Shown: positions 24,436 through 33,471 of the stretch, piece by piece
Layout: the number at the start of each line of letters is the position of its first letter
How positions within the stretch are numbered: the stretch's first letter is position 1
NCBI RefSeq assembly: GCF_017377855.1
Contig: NZ_JAFREP010000021.1
Span: 62,001-126,000 of the forward strand
DNA length: 64,000 nt
Source of the DNA: Acanthopleuribacter pedis
GTDB lineage: Bacteria > Acidobacteriota > Holophagae > Acanthopleuribacterales > Acanthopleuribacteraceae
Direction: 5' to 3'
The notes under the pieces: generated by a model
Databases searched by the model: none
Seen by the model: only the letters and a program-made list of their open reading frames with translations
Told to the model about the DNA's origin: nothing
Translations under genes and position numbers: made by a program

Positions 24436-24689
24436 GAAAAATCGGCCAATCACGACACTTACCTAAAATCGTTAGCCCGCATTTCTTACAAGGATTCGTC
24501 GCGAGGAGCTGAAAGCCTTGTGAGTACGAAGATTACGACCGAGAGACGGCACAGGGGTCCGACCTATCGGCGTAGCAGCGCTACGGCGAAGGCGGCTCGA
24601 CCGAGTAATGCGGAAGGCCGCCCCCTCGTAATCGCATGGCTTTCGGCTTCGTAGCAGAATTCCTTGTGAGATATGCGGGTTAGGCCGAT
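24436..24689 (-). terminator. Terminator of the transglycosylase gene, loop occupied by repeat A2
   Basis: On the minus strand ATCGGCC (24689-24683) pairs with GGCCGAT (24447-24441), and a T-run of five follows (24440-24436). The arms are separated by about 235 bases that consist mostly of family A copy A2. This repeats the arrangement seen at 5186-5428 behind a different gene. The stem is only 7 bp. Confidence 0.45.
24472..24682. repeat. Family A palindromic repeat, full copy A2
   Basis: A 211-bp element from TTAGCCCGCAT to ATGCGGGTTA, in reverse orientation to A1. The two copies align over their full length, including the GACCGAGAGACGGCACAGG and GGCGGCTCGACCGAGTAA blocks, with scattered substitutions. 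It is non-coding. Confidence 0.75.
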
Positions 24690-24770
24690 ACGTAAAAAGA
24701 ACCTATCAATACGCGACTCGGCCGAGCCAAATAGAATCGACCGAGCCGAGCGTTTTGTCAAGCGGGTTCA

Positions 24771-26591
24771 TTAGGGAATCAGCAACGCCTGATTGGGATA
24801 GATTTTGTCTCGTTTGCTCAGTTGATTCGCGGCCAACAGTTTGCGCAGGCTGATCCCGTGTTTTGCCGCAATCTTGGCCAAGGTATCGCCCCTGCGCACG
24901 CGGTAGGTCTTTTTGCCGGCGGGTTGTTGCTTAATTTTGAGCTGCTGGCCCAAGCTCAAACGGGAACCCGACATTTGGTTCCATTGTTTGATCCGCTGCA
25001 CCGTGGTTCCGTATTGTTCCGCCAAACGCCACAGGTTGTCACCGCGACGCACCTTGTGGGTTACCCAATCACCGGAACCCCCGCCCGGCGCCGGCATGAC
25101 ACGCCCCCGTCGTCCGGGAATGACCAGCTTTTGGCCAGGCCAGATTTGGTCGCGACTTTTTAGTTTATTGGCCTGAACCAGACGGGTCACCGAGGTGCCG
25201 TAGCGTTTGGCAATCGCCGAAAGGGAATCACCGCGGCGCACGCGGTGTACACCCGAGGTATCCACGGGGATTTGACCGGGCTCCATGTTGGCCACGGCCG
25301 CGGTGGTCGCCTCAACTTGGCCACTGGGTACTTTGAGCATGTAGCCGTCGCCGGGCGTTAAGCCATACCGCAATTCGGGGTTCAACATCTTAAGGCTCTT
25401 CGCGGTCAAACCCAGGCGTTTTTCAAGCTCGGAAAGGTAGACGGACTGTTCGATTTTCACGGTTTCGAAATCGAGCGGTGGGTATTGTTCGGGCAAGTCA
25501 AATCCGTATTTGGCAGGATCCTCGAGGATCGCCAAGGTCGCGATGAAGCGCGGCACATAACGGGCTGTTTCGCGAGGTAAGTTGTTGTAAAGGTCCCAGA
25601 AATGGTCGAGGTAATTCAAACGCTGGCGATTGATCGTTCGCTGAACACGGCCCTCGCCACAGTTGTAGGCGGCAAGCGCGGTCAACCAATCACCGAACAA
25701 ACCGTGCAAATCCTGGAGATAAGCAATCGCTGAATTGGTGGATTTGACAGGATCCATTCGTTCGTCGACAAAACGGTTGCGCTCCATGCCGTAGCGGTAT
25801 CCGGTAGAAGGAATAAACTGCCACATGCCCAAAGCCCGTGCGCGTGACAAAGCGTTGGTTTTAAACCCACTTTCGATGAGTGGCAACCACGCCAATTGCG
25901 CCGGCATGCCGTTTTCAGCCAATACCTTTTCGATCATGGGTAGATACCGGCCCGCGCGTTTGTAGGATTCAATAAAAAAGCGGCGTTCACGTTTTTGGAA
26001 ACTGCGGATTTCGGCTTCAACGTGTTCGTTGATTTCGATGGGAATGGATTTGCGCAAATCACCGACGGAGGTGGTACGGCTGGCGTAAATCTCGACCACA
26101 CGTTTGGAAATCAAGTAACGTAAGTCGTCTTTTTCCTGAAGGATATCGGGATGTTCTTTCTCATCAACCGACATTACCCCTTCATAAGCCGCGTCGAGGT
26201 GACCAACGGCCGTCTCTAAATCGCCCTGGAGCCATGCTTCCCGGGCCAGTTCATAGGCACTCAAGGCACCTTCCAAACGTTCCCGTGCGGTCAGTTCCGG
26301 CACGACCGGCTCAGGTAACGGGCTTGGATCGGGGTCTTGCCAAACCTCGGGCTCCACCTCGGCGAGGGCGGTTTCTTGCGGAGGAAGGGTCGCTTCTTCG
26401 ACTGTTTCCATTTGCTCGGAGGGCGTGGGCTCCTCGGAAACGGTCGTGTCGACCTTGGGTGTCGGCTCGGGCAAGCCCTGGGTTTGCAGCGATTGCTTGG
26501 GACCACAACTAAGGAAACCAAACCCAATTAACAGCAGAAAAGGAACAAAACGCGCGACAGGCAAGGGCAAAAGCAAAGTGTGCACCACCAA
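24771..26591 (-). CDS. mltD: MltD-like membrane-bound lytic transglycosylase with three LysM domains
   Basis: A 606-residue lipoprotein. The signal is FVPFLLLIGFGFLSC with the lipidated Cys at the end. A Pro/Glu/Thr-rich linker of about 70 residues follows. The SLT domain (about residues 205-360) has the catalytic Glu in PLIESGF, then ALGMWQFIPSTGYRYG and the ALAAYNCGEGRV motif. Three LysM peptidoglycan-binding modules close the protein (HRVRRGDSLSAIA, HKVRRGDNLWRLA, YRVRRGDTLAKIA). It cleaves glycan strands with formation of 1,6-anhydroMurNAc, at the outer-membrane inner leaflet. Start is TTG, with in-frame GTGs one and two codons later; the ribosome site is weak. The linker is longer than in E. 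coli MltD. Confidence 0.9.
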   Translation of the reverse strand: MVVHTLLLPLPVARFVPFLLLIGFGFLSCGPKQSLQTQGLPEPTPKVDTTVSEEPTPSEQMETVEEATLPPQETALAEVEPEVWQDPDPSPLPEPVVPELTARERLEGALSAYELAREAWLQGDLETAVGHLDAAYEGVMSVDEKEHPDILQEKDDLRYLISKRVVEIYASRTTSVGDLRKSIPIEINEHVEAEIRSFQKRERRFFIESYKRAGRYLPMIEKVLAENGMPAQLAWLPLIESGFKTNALSRARALGMWQFIPSTGYRYGMERNRFVDERMDPVKSTNSAIAYLQDLHGLFGDWLTALAAYNCGEGRVQRTINRQRLNYLDHFWDLYNNLPRETARYVPRFIATLAILEDPAKYGFDLPEQYPPLDFETVKIEQSVYLSELEKRLGLTAKSLKMLNPELRYGLTPGDGYMLKVPSGQVEATTAAVANMEPGQIPVDTSGVHRVRRGDSLSAIAKRYGTSVTRLVQANKLKSRDQIWPGQKLVIPGRRGRVMPAPGGGSGDWVTHKVRRGDNLWRLAEQYGTTVQRIKQWNQMSGSRLSLGQQLKIKQQPAGKKTYRVRRGDTLAKIAAKHGISLRKLLAANQLSKRDKIYPNQALLIP

Positions 26592-26693
26592 AAAATCATT
26601 TGGAAAACCCGGTAGAGCATGGAAGCACCGGCCTTCTTAACCAATGAACCAACCGCATTCAAAAAACCGGGGAAAAAGCGGCATGATACCGAA

Positions 26694-26753
26694 CCCGCAT
26701 AGCTCACAAGGCTTTCAGCTTCTCGCGACGAATCCTTGTGAGCAAAGCAGGCT
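26694..26753. repeat. Family A short derivative A3
   Basis: A 60-bp hairpin. CTCACAAGG and CCTTGTGAG flank TTTCAGCTTCTCGCGACGAA, which is the same sequence as the right-hand 45 bases of copy A1. It lacks the rest of the element. It lies between the transglycosylase gene and the sucA gene. Confidence 0.6.
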
Positions 26754-26894
26754 CACCGCGAATTAAAACCATACAAAAGGAGTACGGACCTTGTCCAGCC
26801 TTGTTTCAGGAGGTGGCCCTGACCTGTTGGGCGACAAAAAAGCGTCGTGCCGCCCTAAGGAGAACCCCGGCAAGGATTCCCCCTGGCGAAACCA

Positions 26895-29800
26895 TTAGGT
26901 TGTGGATGAAGGCTGGGAAACGGTCAAACCCAGTGCCTCGTGGATCAACCGTTCCTGGTTAACCCGGTGGTTGGCGGCACTACCGGTGGCGGGGCTGGCG
27001 GCCTCTGGACGGCTCACACAGAACAAGTGGTGCGAACCGCCGCCCTCAATGTAGTTCCCCAGCTTCAGCTTCAGGAAAGGCCAGGCCCCCATGTTGTGAG
27101 GCTCTTCCTGAACCCAGTAAACAGGTACGTCCGATTTGTAGGACGACAACACGCGTTTCAGCAAATCAGAAGGGAACGGATAATATTGCTCTAATCGCAA
27201 AATAGCCACATGGTGCATGTCGTTCTCACGCCGTGCCGCAAGCAGTTCGTAATACACTTTACCGCTGCACAACAGGATGCGTGAGACCTTGTCGGGATCC
27301 ACCTCATCATCAGCGATCACCCGTTGGAAGCCACCCTCCGCCAAATCAGAAAGCGGCGAAACCGCCTCCGGGTGACGCAACAAACTTTTGGGCGACATCA
27401 CAATCAGCGGTTTCCGCCATGGCCGCAGAACTTGTCGCCGCAGACAGTGGAACAACTGGGCGGGCGTGGTCAGGTTGACGACCTGGATGTTGTCATCGGC
27501 GGCCAGCATCAAAAACCGCTCCAAACGGGCGCTGGAGTGTTCCGGCCCCTGGCCTTCGAATCCGTGGGGGAGGAACAACGCCAAACCGCTGAGGCGGCGC
27601 CATTTCTCTTCACTCGTGCTGATGAACTGGTCGATGATAACCTGGGCCACGTTGCTGAAATCGCCGAACTGGGCTTCCCAGATGGTCAGCGCCTCGGGGT
27701 AATCCAAACTGTAGCCGTATTCAAAACCCATAACCGCCACTTCACTGAGCGGGCTGTTGTAAATCTCGAGGAACGCCCCGTTTTGGGCGACCTGGGCCAA
27801 GGGTGTGAAGAGTTCGTTGTTCCGGCTGTCGTGGAGCACGGCATGTCGGTGACTGAAAGTGCCGCGTTGGACATCCTGACCGGTGAACCGCACCGGATAA
27901 CCCTCGTCCAATAAAGTCGCAAAAGCCAAAGCTTCACCATTGCCCCAGCTCAATAAGCGCTCACCTTCGGCCATTTCTTTTTGTTGCTTGAGGAAACGCT
28001 GAATTTTGGTGTGGGGTTTAAAGGTGTCAGGGTACTCGGAAATCTTGATCAGCAATTTACGCAACTTCTCCAGGCGAACCTTGGTATCCACCTCGGGAAC
28101 CTCTTTGTCCAAACCGCCGCGGTAGGGTTTCCACAAACCCTGACCCATCTCAATCTCGATGTAGGCGCCGTCAGGATCCTCGGCATGTTGGTATTCAGCT
28201 TCCAAATGGGCCTTGGATTCCTCCTGAATACGGTCGGCTTCTTCCTGGGAGATTCCACCCAATTTGAGCAGGTTCTTGACGTAGAACTCGCGGACGGTCG
28301 GCCGTTTTTTGATTTTTTGGTACAGGGTCGGTTGCGTGAAACCAGGGTCGTCGCCCTCGTTGTGGCCGTATTTCCGGTAGCTGTACATATCGATCACGAT
28401 GTCCTTGCGGAACTTTTTGCGGAAATCCATGGCGATGCGGATCGAGCGCGCAACGGCCTCGGGATCTTCCCCGTTCACGTGGAAAATGGGAATTTGCAGC
28501 ATGCGCGCGACATCGGTGGCGTATTGGGTTGATCGCGCATCGCTGGGATCCGTGGTGAACCCGACCTGGTTGTTGAGAATGATATGAACGGTACCACCCG
28601 TACAGTAACCGTTGAGTTCACTGAGATTGAGCATCTCCTGAACCACGCCCTGCCCCGCAAAAGCGGCATCGCCGTGGATCACCAGCGCCAGCGCGCGCGC
28701 GCGGCCCACATCGCCGAAACGGTCCTGCTTGGCGCGAGCCCGACCCATGCAAACCGGGCCGACAAATTCAAGGTGACTGGGGTTAAAACACAAACTCAGG
28801 TGCAAATTCTTACCAGAAGCGGTGCGGTGATCGCTACCGTACCCCAGGTGGTATTTCACGTCGCCGCGCCCACCGTGGGTATCAGGCGAGGTATCTTTAA
28901 ACTCGCGAAACACCTGGCTGGCCGGCTTACCCATGATGTTCACCAACACGTTTAAACGACCGCGGTGGGCCATGCCGATAATGACCTCGTCAGTGTCATG
29001 GGCGCCGGCTTCCTCAATCGCGTTTTCCAACAAGGGAATCAGGCTTTCAGCGCCCTCCAGCGAGAAGCGTTTGGCGCCGACAAATTTGCGGTGCAAAAAG
29101 CTCTCGAAATTCTCGGCATCAGCCAGCTTGCGCAGAATATGTTTTTGTTCTTCCGCCGTCATGCGCATGCGTAAAGAAGGGTCTTCCATACGCAGGCGAA
29201 TCCACTCTTGGATGTCCAAATCATCAATGTGGGTATATTGCACACCAATAGAGCGGCAGTAAGTATCTTCCAGGTGATTAATAATGTCACGCAGGCTTCG
29301 GCTTACGGAGGCTTTGCCAATTTTGACGGTTAATTTAAGGTCGAGATCTTCTTGACGGAAACCATAGTGTTCCAAGGTTAATTCGGGGTGCTCAATTTGA
29401 TCCAAAATACCCAGCGGATCAATGTGCGCTTTGACGTGGCCCCGCTCGCGGTAAGCAGTTACCAAACGGTCGGCACGTTCCTGGCGGAAGGCGGCGTCGC
29501 GCAAACGCGCGGCAAGCACATGCACCAATCCGAGATCAAGACTGCTGCGCGCTTGCATCACCTGGTAAAGACGATCCCTTTGAATATGGATCAGGCGACA
29601 GGCGGTTTTAGCCACCATGGTCGCGGAACGGGGACGATCATCAAATACGGCCAATTCTCCGATCATTTCACCGGCACCGAGGAAGTTAATCTCCACGCCT
29701 TTTTTGATAATGGCAACCAAACCCTCGATGATATAGAAAAAATCGTTGGCCGCTTGCCCGGTTTGGCTGATGATCTCGCCTTCGTTTTTCTCGACGAGGT

Positions 29801-30188
29801 CGGTAATGGCGGCTATCGCTTTTAAATCCTCGGCCGTCACCAGTTCAAATAGGGAGATCTGGTTGAGGTAGGCCAGAACCGTGTCGCTTTGTGCCAATTG
29901 GGCGCGTTTCTCTTCCTCATGTGCGCCCAGGGACAGCGCCGGGGCGCCGGCCGTGGTTGGCGAAACAGGCGCAAAGTCATCTGTTTTTGCCGGTCGCGCC
30001 GGCACGGGGGCGGCGCCGAGGCTCGCCGCGGGACGCGCTGGTGTCGGAGTCGGCGATGCAGGTACCTCGCCGTCGCTTTCAAAGTAACGGCGCCATTCCG
30101 GCGAGACACGCTCGGGATCTTCCAAATAACTTTCGTAAATCGATTCAACATAGACCAAGTTCTGGCTGTAAAAGGGAAAATTACGCAC
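26895..30188 (-). CDS. sucA: 2-oxoglutarate dehydrogenase E1 with inserted cyclic-nucleotide-binding domain
   Basis: About 1097 residues, against 930-950 for usual E1. It is the thiamine-diphosphate decarboxylase of the 2-oxoglutarate dehydrogenase complex in the TCA cycle. The N-terminus has the E1-specific SIYESYLEDPERVSPEWRRYF. A Pro/Ala-rich linker follows, then an extra domain at about residues 108-234 of CRP/cNMP-binding type (SLFELVTAEDLKAI...FFYIIEGLVAI...). Its phosphate-binding cassette GEMIGELAVFDDRPRSATMVA keeps the Gly-Glu-Leu and Arg-Ser-Ala-Thr residues. The E1 body resumes at ADRLVTAYRERGH and has MAHRGRLNVL, GDAAFAGQG, NNQVGFTT and YRKYGHNEGDDP. The GTG at 30188 follows GGGGAG; the frame is open to 30206. 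No sucB or lpd is adjacent. Confidence 0.93.
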   Translation of the reverse strand: MRNFPFYSQNLVYVESIYESYLEDPERVSPEWRRYFESDGEVPASPTPTPARPAASLGAAPVPARPAKTDDFAPVSPTTAGAPALSLGAHEEEKRAQLAQSDTVLAYLNQISLFELVTAEDLKAIAAITDLVEKNEGEIISQTGQAANDFFYIIEGLVAIIKKGVEINFLGAGEMIGELAVFDDRPRSATMVAKTACRLIHIQRDRLYQVMQARSSLDLGLVHVLAARLRDAAFRQERADRLVTAYRERGHVKAHIDPLGILDQIEHPELTLEHYGFRQEDLDLKLTVKIGKASVSRSLRDIINHLEDTYCRSIGVQYTHIDDLDIQEWIRLRMEDPSLRMRMTAEEQKHILRKLADAENFESFLHRKFVGAKRFSLEGAESLIPLLENAIEEAGAHDTDEVIIGMAHRGRLNVLVNIMGKPASQVFREFKDTSPDTHGGRGDVKYHLGYGSDHRTASGKNLHLSLCFNPSHLEFVGPVCMGRARAKQDRFGDVGRARALALVIHGDAAFAGQGVVQEMLNLSELNGYCTGGTVHIILNNQVGFTTDPSDARSTQYATDVARMLQIPIFHVNGEDPEAVARSIRIAMDFRKKFRKDIVIDMYSYRKYGHNEGDDPGFTQPTLYQKIKKRPTVREFYVKNLLKLGGISQEEADRIQEESKAHLEAEYQHAEDPDGAYIEIEMGQGLWKPYRGGLDKEVPEVDTKVRLEKLRKLLIKISEYPDTFKPHTKIQRFLKQQKEMAEGERLLSWGNGEALAFATLLDEGYPVRFTGQDVQRGTFSHRHAVLHDSRNNELFTPLAQVAQNGAFLEIYNSPLSEVAVMGFEYGYSLDYPEALTIWEAQFGDFSNVAQVIIDQFISTSEEKWRRLSGLALFLPHGFEGQGPEHSSARLERFLMLAADDNIQVVNLTTPAQLFHCLRRQVLRPWRKPLIVMSPKSLLRHPEAVSPLSDLAEGGFQRVIADDEVDPDKVSRILLCSGKVYYELLAARRENDMHHVAILRLEQYYPFPSDLLKRVLSSYKSDVPVYWVQEEPHNMGAWPFLKLKLGNYIEGGGSHHLFCVSRPEAASPATGSAANHRVNQERLIHEALGLTVSQPSSTT

Positions 30189-30450
30189 GCACCCACTCCC
30201 CAACAAAGAGATTTTCGGAGGACCCGAGCAACAACCACCACCTGTTTTCCGCGTTTAAACCGCACGAGACGGCCGACCGATGCCAACGTTCCCCCTTGGC
30301 ATACCGACCAAACACAGAAGTTCCGCGAACGGCCCAACCAGAACCGTACTAGGTTGGCAAGCGCCAACCGCGGGCTACACGTCGTGGATGCTGAATGTGG
30401 GCAGTATAGCGAACATCGGCAACCAGATCAATCGAGCAAACGGCGTCACA

Positions 30451-31644
30451 TCAGGGTATTGGCGGAACAACCCAGGCTTGAATGAACGGCTCGCTTTGGG
30501 TCCGACCCAACAAAAGCAGCAATCGTCCGTCATAACTGAATTCAAGCCTGGTTCCGTGCGCATCCGCCCCGGCAAACGTCGCCAGGGTTTGACCCGTATT
30601 CATTTCGTATAATGTCAATTCACCCGCGCGATTTTTGGCGGCAATCCAGGATCGCCGGGGATGGCAACGGAGAAGATCAACCACTCCCGCGGGCCATTCT
30701 TTTCGGACTTGGTTGGCCACTGCATCCCACACCATCAGGCGATCACCCGAGGCCAGCACCAATTGGTCTTCCATTCGGTCGAAATCCATGGCACGAATGC
30801 GATCCGCATCCACCCGCATCAGCCGGCCTTGATTGAGACCCCAGTTATCCCAGACCACCAAGTCAGAGGCAGGCGACTGAACACCCGGCGCCGAGTAACG
30901 CAACACCGCGATCCGCTCCTCCCGTTGGCTAAAAGCCAATGCCTGAATAGGGGGGTTGTCGCCGCGATAAACAGCATCACGCGGAACGCCGCCGAAATCG
31001 CCGAGAACCACACCGTCCTGACCGTCGTACAGGAGCAACCCGCCGCCATGACGTGGCATGGTATAGAAGTTGCCGAGCGGAGACCAAGAAGGCACAAACG
31101 CGGCCCCCTTCTGAACATTGAAATGGTGTTCTTTGAGCAATACTGCTTTTTGGGACATCGTCGGCCGCTCCTGGTAGGGATCGAGCTCAACCCGCCACAA
31201 ACGCACCGCGCCTTTCTCGTCTAGGGTCAGCAAACGGCGGCGATGATGGTTCAAGGTGGCGCGCATAACCGGCTCAGGATGGCTCAAGCGCCATTGGAAC
31301 AGGGATCCCGGCTTGGAGAGGTTTAGCCGCGCCAGGGAAATCTCACCCGGGGCAGCCGCGTTTTGCTGGACGACGAACAGGTTTTGGCCGTGACGCATCC
31401 AGTCCACGACCGGCCAGGCAGGTAAATCCGTTTCGAGGCGCGCCTTTTCCACCGCGCGGCTCTTGTCAAAGGCCGTAAAAATCAGGGTTTTGTCCTCGAC
31501 CTGCCATTGAAGCACCCCTTGGCTGAGCCGGCGTTCCAAAGCCGGCGGGGCTTGCCTCCAGGAATAACGCGGTTCCTGAACCGGAGCCGACCCCATCCAA
31601 GCGCTTTGGATTACTGCCGCAAACAGTCCCAGCATCATGCCCAT
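30451..31644 (-). CDS. WD40-like beta-propeller protein, exported
   Basis: A 397-residue protein with an N-terminal hydrophobic segment (MGMMLGLFAAVIQSAWMGSA) that may be a signal peptide. The rest is built of repeats of about 40-60 residues with WD40-like strands, for example RRLLTLDEKGAVRLWRVEL, IQALAFSQREERIAVLRY, DLVVWDNWG, DQLVLASGDRLMVWDAV and TRLEFSYDGRLLLLLGRTQ. Such propellers are binding scaffolds with no chemistry of their own. The ATG follows AGGAGGCAGGGG. It lies 244 bases upstream of sucA on the same strand, possibly but not clearly in one transcript. No partner can be named. Confidence 0.7.
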   Translation of the reverse strand: MGMMLGLFAAVIQSAWMGSAPVQEPRYSWRQAPPALERRLSQGVLQWQVEDKTLIFTAFDKSRAVEKARLETDLPAWPVVDWMRHGQNLFVVQQNAAAPGEISLARLNLSKPGSLFQWRLSHPEPVMRATLNHHRRRLLTLDEKGAVRLWRVELDPYQERPTMSQKAVLLKEHHFNVQKGAAFVPSWSPLGNFYTMPRHGGGLLLYDGQDGVVLGDFGGVPRDAVYRGDNPPIQALAFSQREERIAVLRYSAPGVQSPASDLVVWDNWGLNQGRLMRVDADRIRAMDFDRMEDQLVLASGDRLMVWDAVANQVRKEWPAGVVDLLRCHPRRSWIAAKNRAGELTLYEMNTGQTLATFAGADAHGTRLEFSYDGRLLLLLGRTQSEPFIQAWVVPPIP

Positions 31645-31879
31645 CCCCTGCCTCCTTAGCCTGTTACAGCCGATTAATCCGGTCTCCCGGTCCTTGCCGT
31701 AACCAGGGCCGTCCCGAGGAAAGCCCCATCATGCCATTGCCGACCTAACGTATCAAGTCTTGCGCGCCGTGATCCTTTGGCCCGATGCCGCCACGCCGAG
31801 CCAATTTGCGGACAAGGCTGGGTCATTCTGCTGGAATCGGTTAAGATGCGCGGTATGGTTCCAAGGGAGAAAGTAAGCG

Positions 31880-32452
31880 ATGTTTGAATTCCTTAAAAAA
31901 TCGAGGTCCAGCGACCCAGCCGCCACCGATGATCCGGCCACCCCCGCCGAAATCGCGGGCGAACCACGGGCCCACCACTTCACCTTTTCTCAGGTTGTGG
32001 TCCCACAAGTGGCCTGGCGCGATCCCATGACGTTCTTCGGCGGCATCAAGATGGATCGAGAACGGTTCATCAATTATTTGTTAGATGTGAATCGCGACAT
32101 TAACCAGAAAAATCGCGATCCCTTTCGCATGCATGCCGAGGCACTCGCCATCAAAACAACGGTCATCCGGCCCTGGCCATGTATCTTAATCCAGATGCCC
32201 GAACCCTTGTTTGTCGGCGAGTCCTACATGATCGCCCTGGTTTTGCTGGCGGACCCCAAGGCGGAAGAGCGGGACATCGATCCCGAAAAAGGCCCCGGCA
32301 TCGCACTTTTCAACCTGGACCGTGACCAGGAAGGAACGCTGGTCAGTCAATGGCGCGGCGAAACGCGAAAGGTGCACCAACCCGGTCCTCCGCCCACGGA
32401 AGAACGCTTCCTCCACTGGATTGCCGCCACCTTGGCCGACCGTCGTGGATAA
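31880..32452 (+). CDS. Uncharacterised 190-residue protein
   Basis: A soluble protein that I do not recognise. It begins MFEFLKKSR, followed by a low-complexity Ala/Asp/Pro stretch (DPAATDDPATPAEIAG) to about residue 28. A folded domain then includes the regions FFGGIKMDRERFINYLLDVNRDINQK and TVIRPWPCILIQMPEPLFVGESYMIALVLLAD. The C-terminus is GPPPTEERFLHWIAATLADRRG. There is no signal peptide or transmembrane helix. The start has GGGAGAAAG upstream. It is divergent from the WD40 gene and is followed by the adhesin-like gene 74 bases later, which has its own ribosome site. Confidence 0.6.
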   Translation: MFEFLKKSRSSDPAATDDPATPAEIAGEPRAHHFTFSQVVVPQVAWRDPMTFFGGIKMDRERFINYLLDVNRDINQKNRDPFRMHAEALAIKTTVIRPWPCILIQMPEPLFVGESYMIALVLLADPKAEERDIDPEKGPGIALFNLDRDQEGTLVSQWRGETRKVHQPGPPPTEERFLHWIAATLADRRG

Positions 32453-32526
32453 CCTAAATTTAGATATAAAACACCAAGGGGGAAAACCTTCCCCGATATG
32501 ATGATTAGCTATTAGGAGTGATCGCA

Positions 32527-33399
32527 ATGACATGGATTTCCTCTGCGCCCCGCGCCCTGTTCTGGGTGGTTCTGTTCTTTAGCCTGCCCGCCGCGGCTCA
32601 AACAACCCAAGCGGAACGCGACGCCGCCGAAAACCGCCAACGCACCAGTTTGTCTTACGGTAAGGACCGAAACATTAAAGTTCACTTCCGCGGCCGTGCC
32701 GGCAACATCGAACTGAAGGCTTCCAACCAACAAGGCCAAGGAGAAGCGGTTACCTATTTTCAAAAAGGACGCGGTTACAGCGCCTTTGATCGAGAGAAGC
32801 AGGTGTTCAAATGGGAAACAAGTATTCCGTACACACTCAATCGATTGGCCGGCCACATCCAAAAAACCGCGCCCAACATGCGCGCGGAAATCCCCAACGG
32901 AGCCGAACTCGATTTCAACATGTCGATTAATTCGGTGGGCTATGGTTCGTTAAATTTTGCAGATCTCAACATCAGCCGCTTTCGCGCCCGTGCTTCTTAC
33001 GGTGACATGGACATCAATTTCCCCACGGTGAATCAATCGATTGTCAGAGGTCGGGCAACCTTCGGCCTGCTGGCCGGGGACCTGGAAATTAACAATCTGG
33101 CCAACTTAAAAGCCGACAAGATCAAAATCAACGGCGGCGTCGGCGAACTTAGCGTGGATTTCGGTCCGAAAATCCTCATCGATACCCAGATCAAACTCGA
33201 CCTAGACATCGGAAAAGCGGCGCTGACCTTCCCGCGTGGAACCCAAGTCCTTATTCGCGGTACTTCCCGCGATTTAACCCAGTACGGTTTCGTTAAAAAC
33301 GACAAAACATGGGAACCGGAATCCTTTTCCCCAAACAGCCCCAAACTGGAAATTGTCATGAAGGGTCCGGTCGGCGAGTTAGCCGTCGACTGGAAATAA
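32527..33399 (+). CDS. Exported DUF4097/toast-rack-like beta-solenoid protein
   Basis: About 290 residues with a signal peptide (LFWVVLFFSLPAAAQ). The body resembles DUF4097/DUF2154-type proteins. It has successive short beta strands with alternating hydrophobic residues and Asn/Gly turns (VGYGSLNFADLNISRFRARASYGDMDINFP, RGRATFGLLAGDLEINNLANLKADKIKINGGVGELSVDFG). This predicts a right-handed solenoid. These proteins are periplasmic or surface-exposed and of uncertain role. The ATG at 32527 follows TTAGGAG; a GTG nine bases earlier is in frame but too close to the ribosome site. It converges with the REC-PATAN-DegV gene. Confidence 0.65.
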   Translation: MTWISSAPRALFWVVLFFSLPAAAQTTQAERDAAENRQRTSLSYGKDRNIKVHFRGRAGNIELKASNQQGQGEAVTYFQKGRGYSAFDREKQVFKWETSIPYTLNRLAGHIQKTAPNMRAEIPNGAELDFNMSINSVGYGSLNFADLNISRFRARASYGDMDINFPTVNQSIVRGRATFGLLAGDLEINNLANLKADKIKINGGVGELSVDFGPKILIDTQIKLDLDIGKAALTFPRGTQVLIRGTSRDLTQYGFVKNDKTWEPESFSPNSPKLEIVMKGPVGELAVDWK

Positions 33400-33415
33400 G
33401 CACACCCGGCCGGGT

Positions 33416-33436
33416 CACGCCCCACGAATGGGCGTG
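33416..33436. terminator. Hairpin between convergent genes
   Basis: CACGCCC (33416-33422) pairs with GGGCGTG (33430-33436) over a 7-base loop. It lacks a T-run on either strand, so termination is possible but not certain. Confidence 0.35.
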
Positions 33437-33471
33437 TCCCGAGGCGTGTGGATCACGGCTACCGGCGTGGC

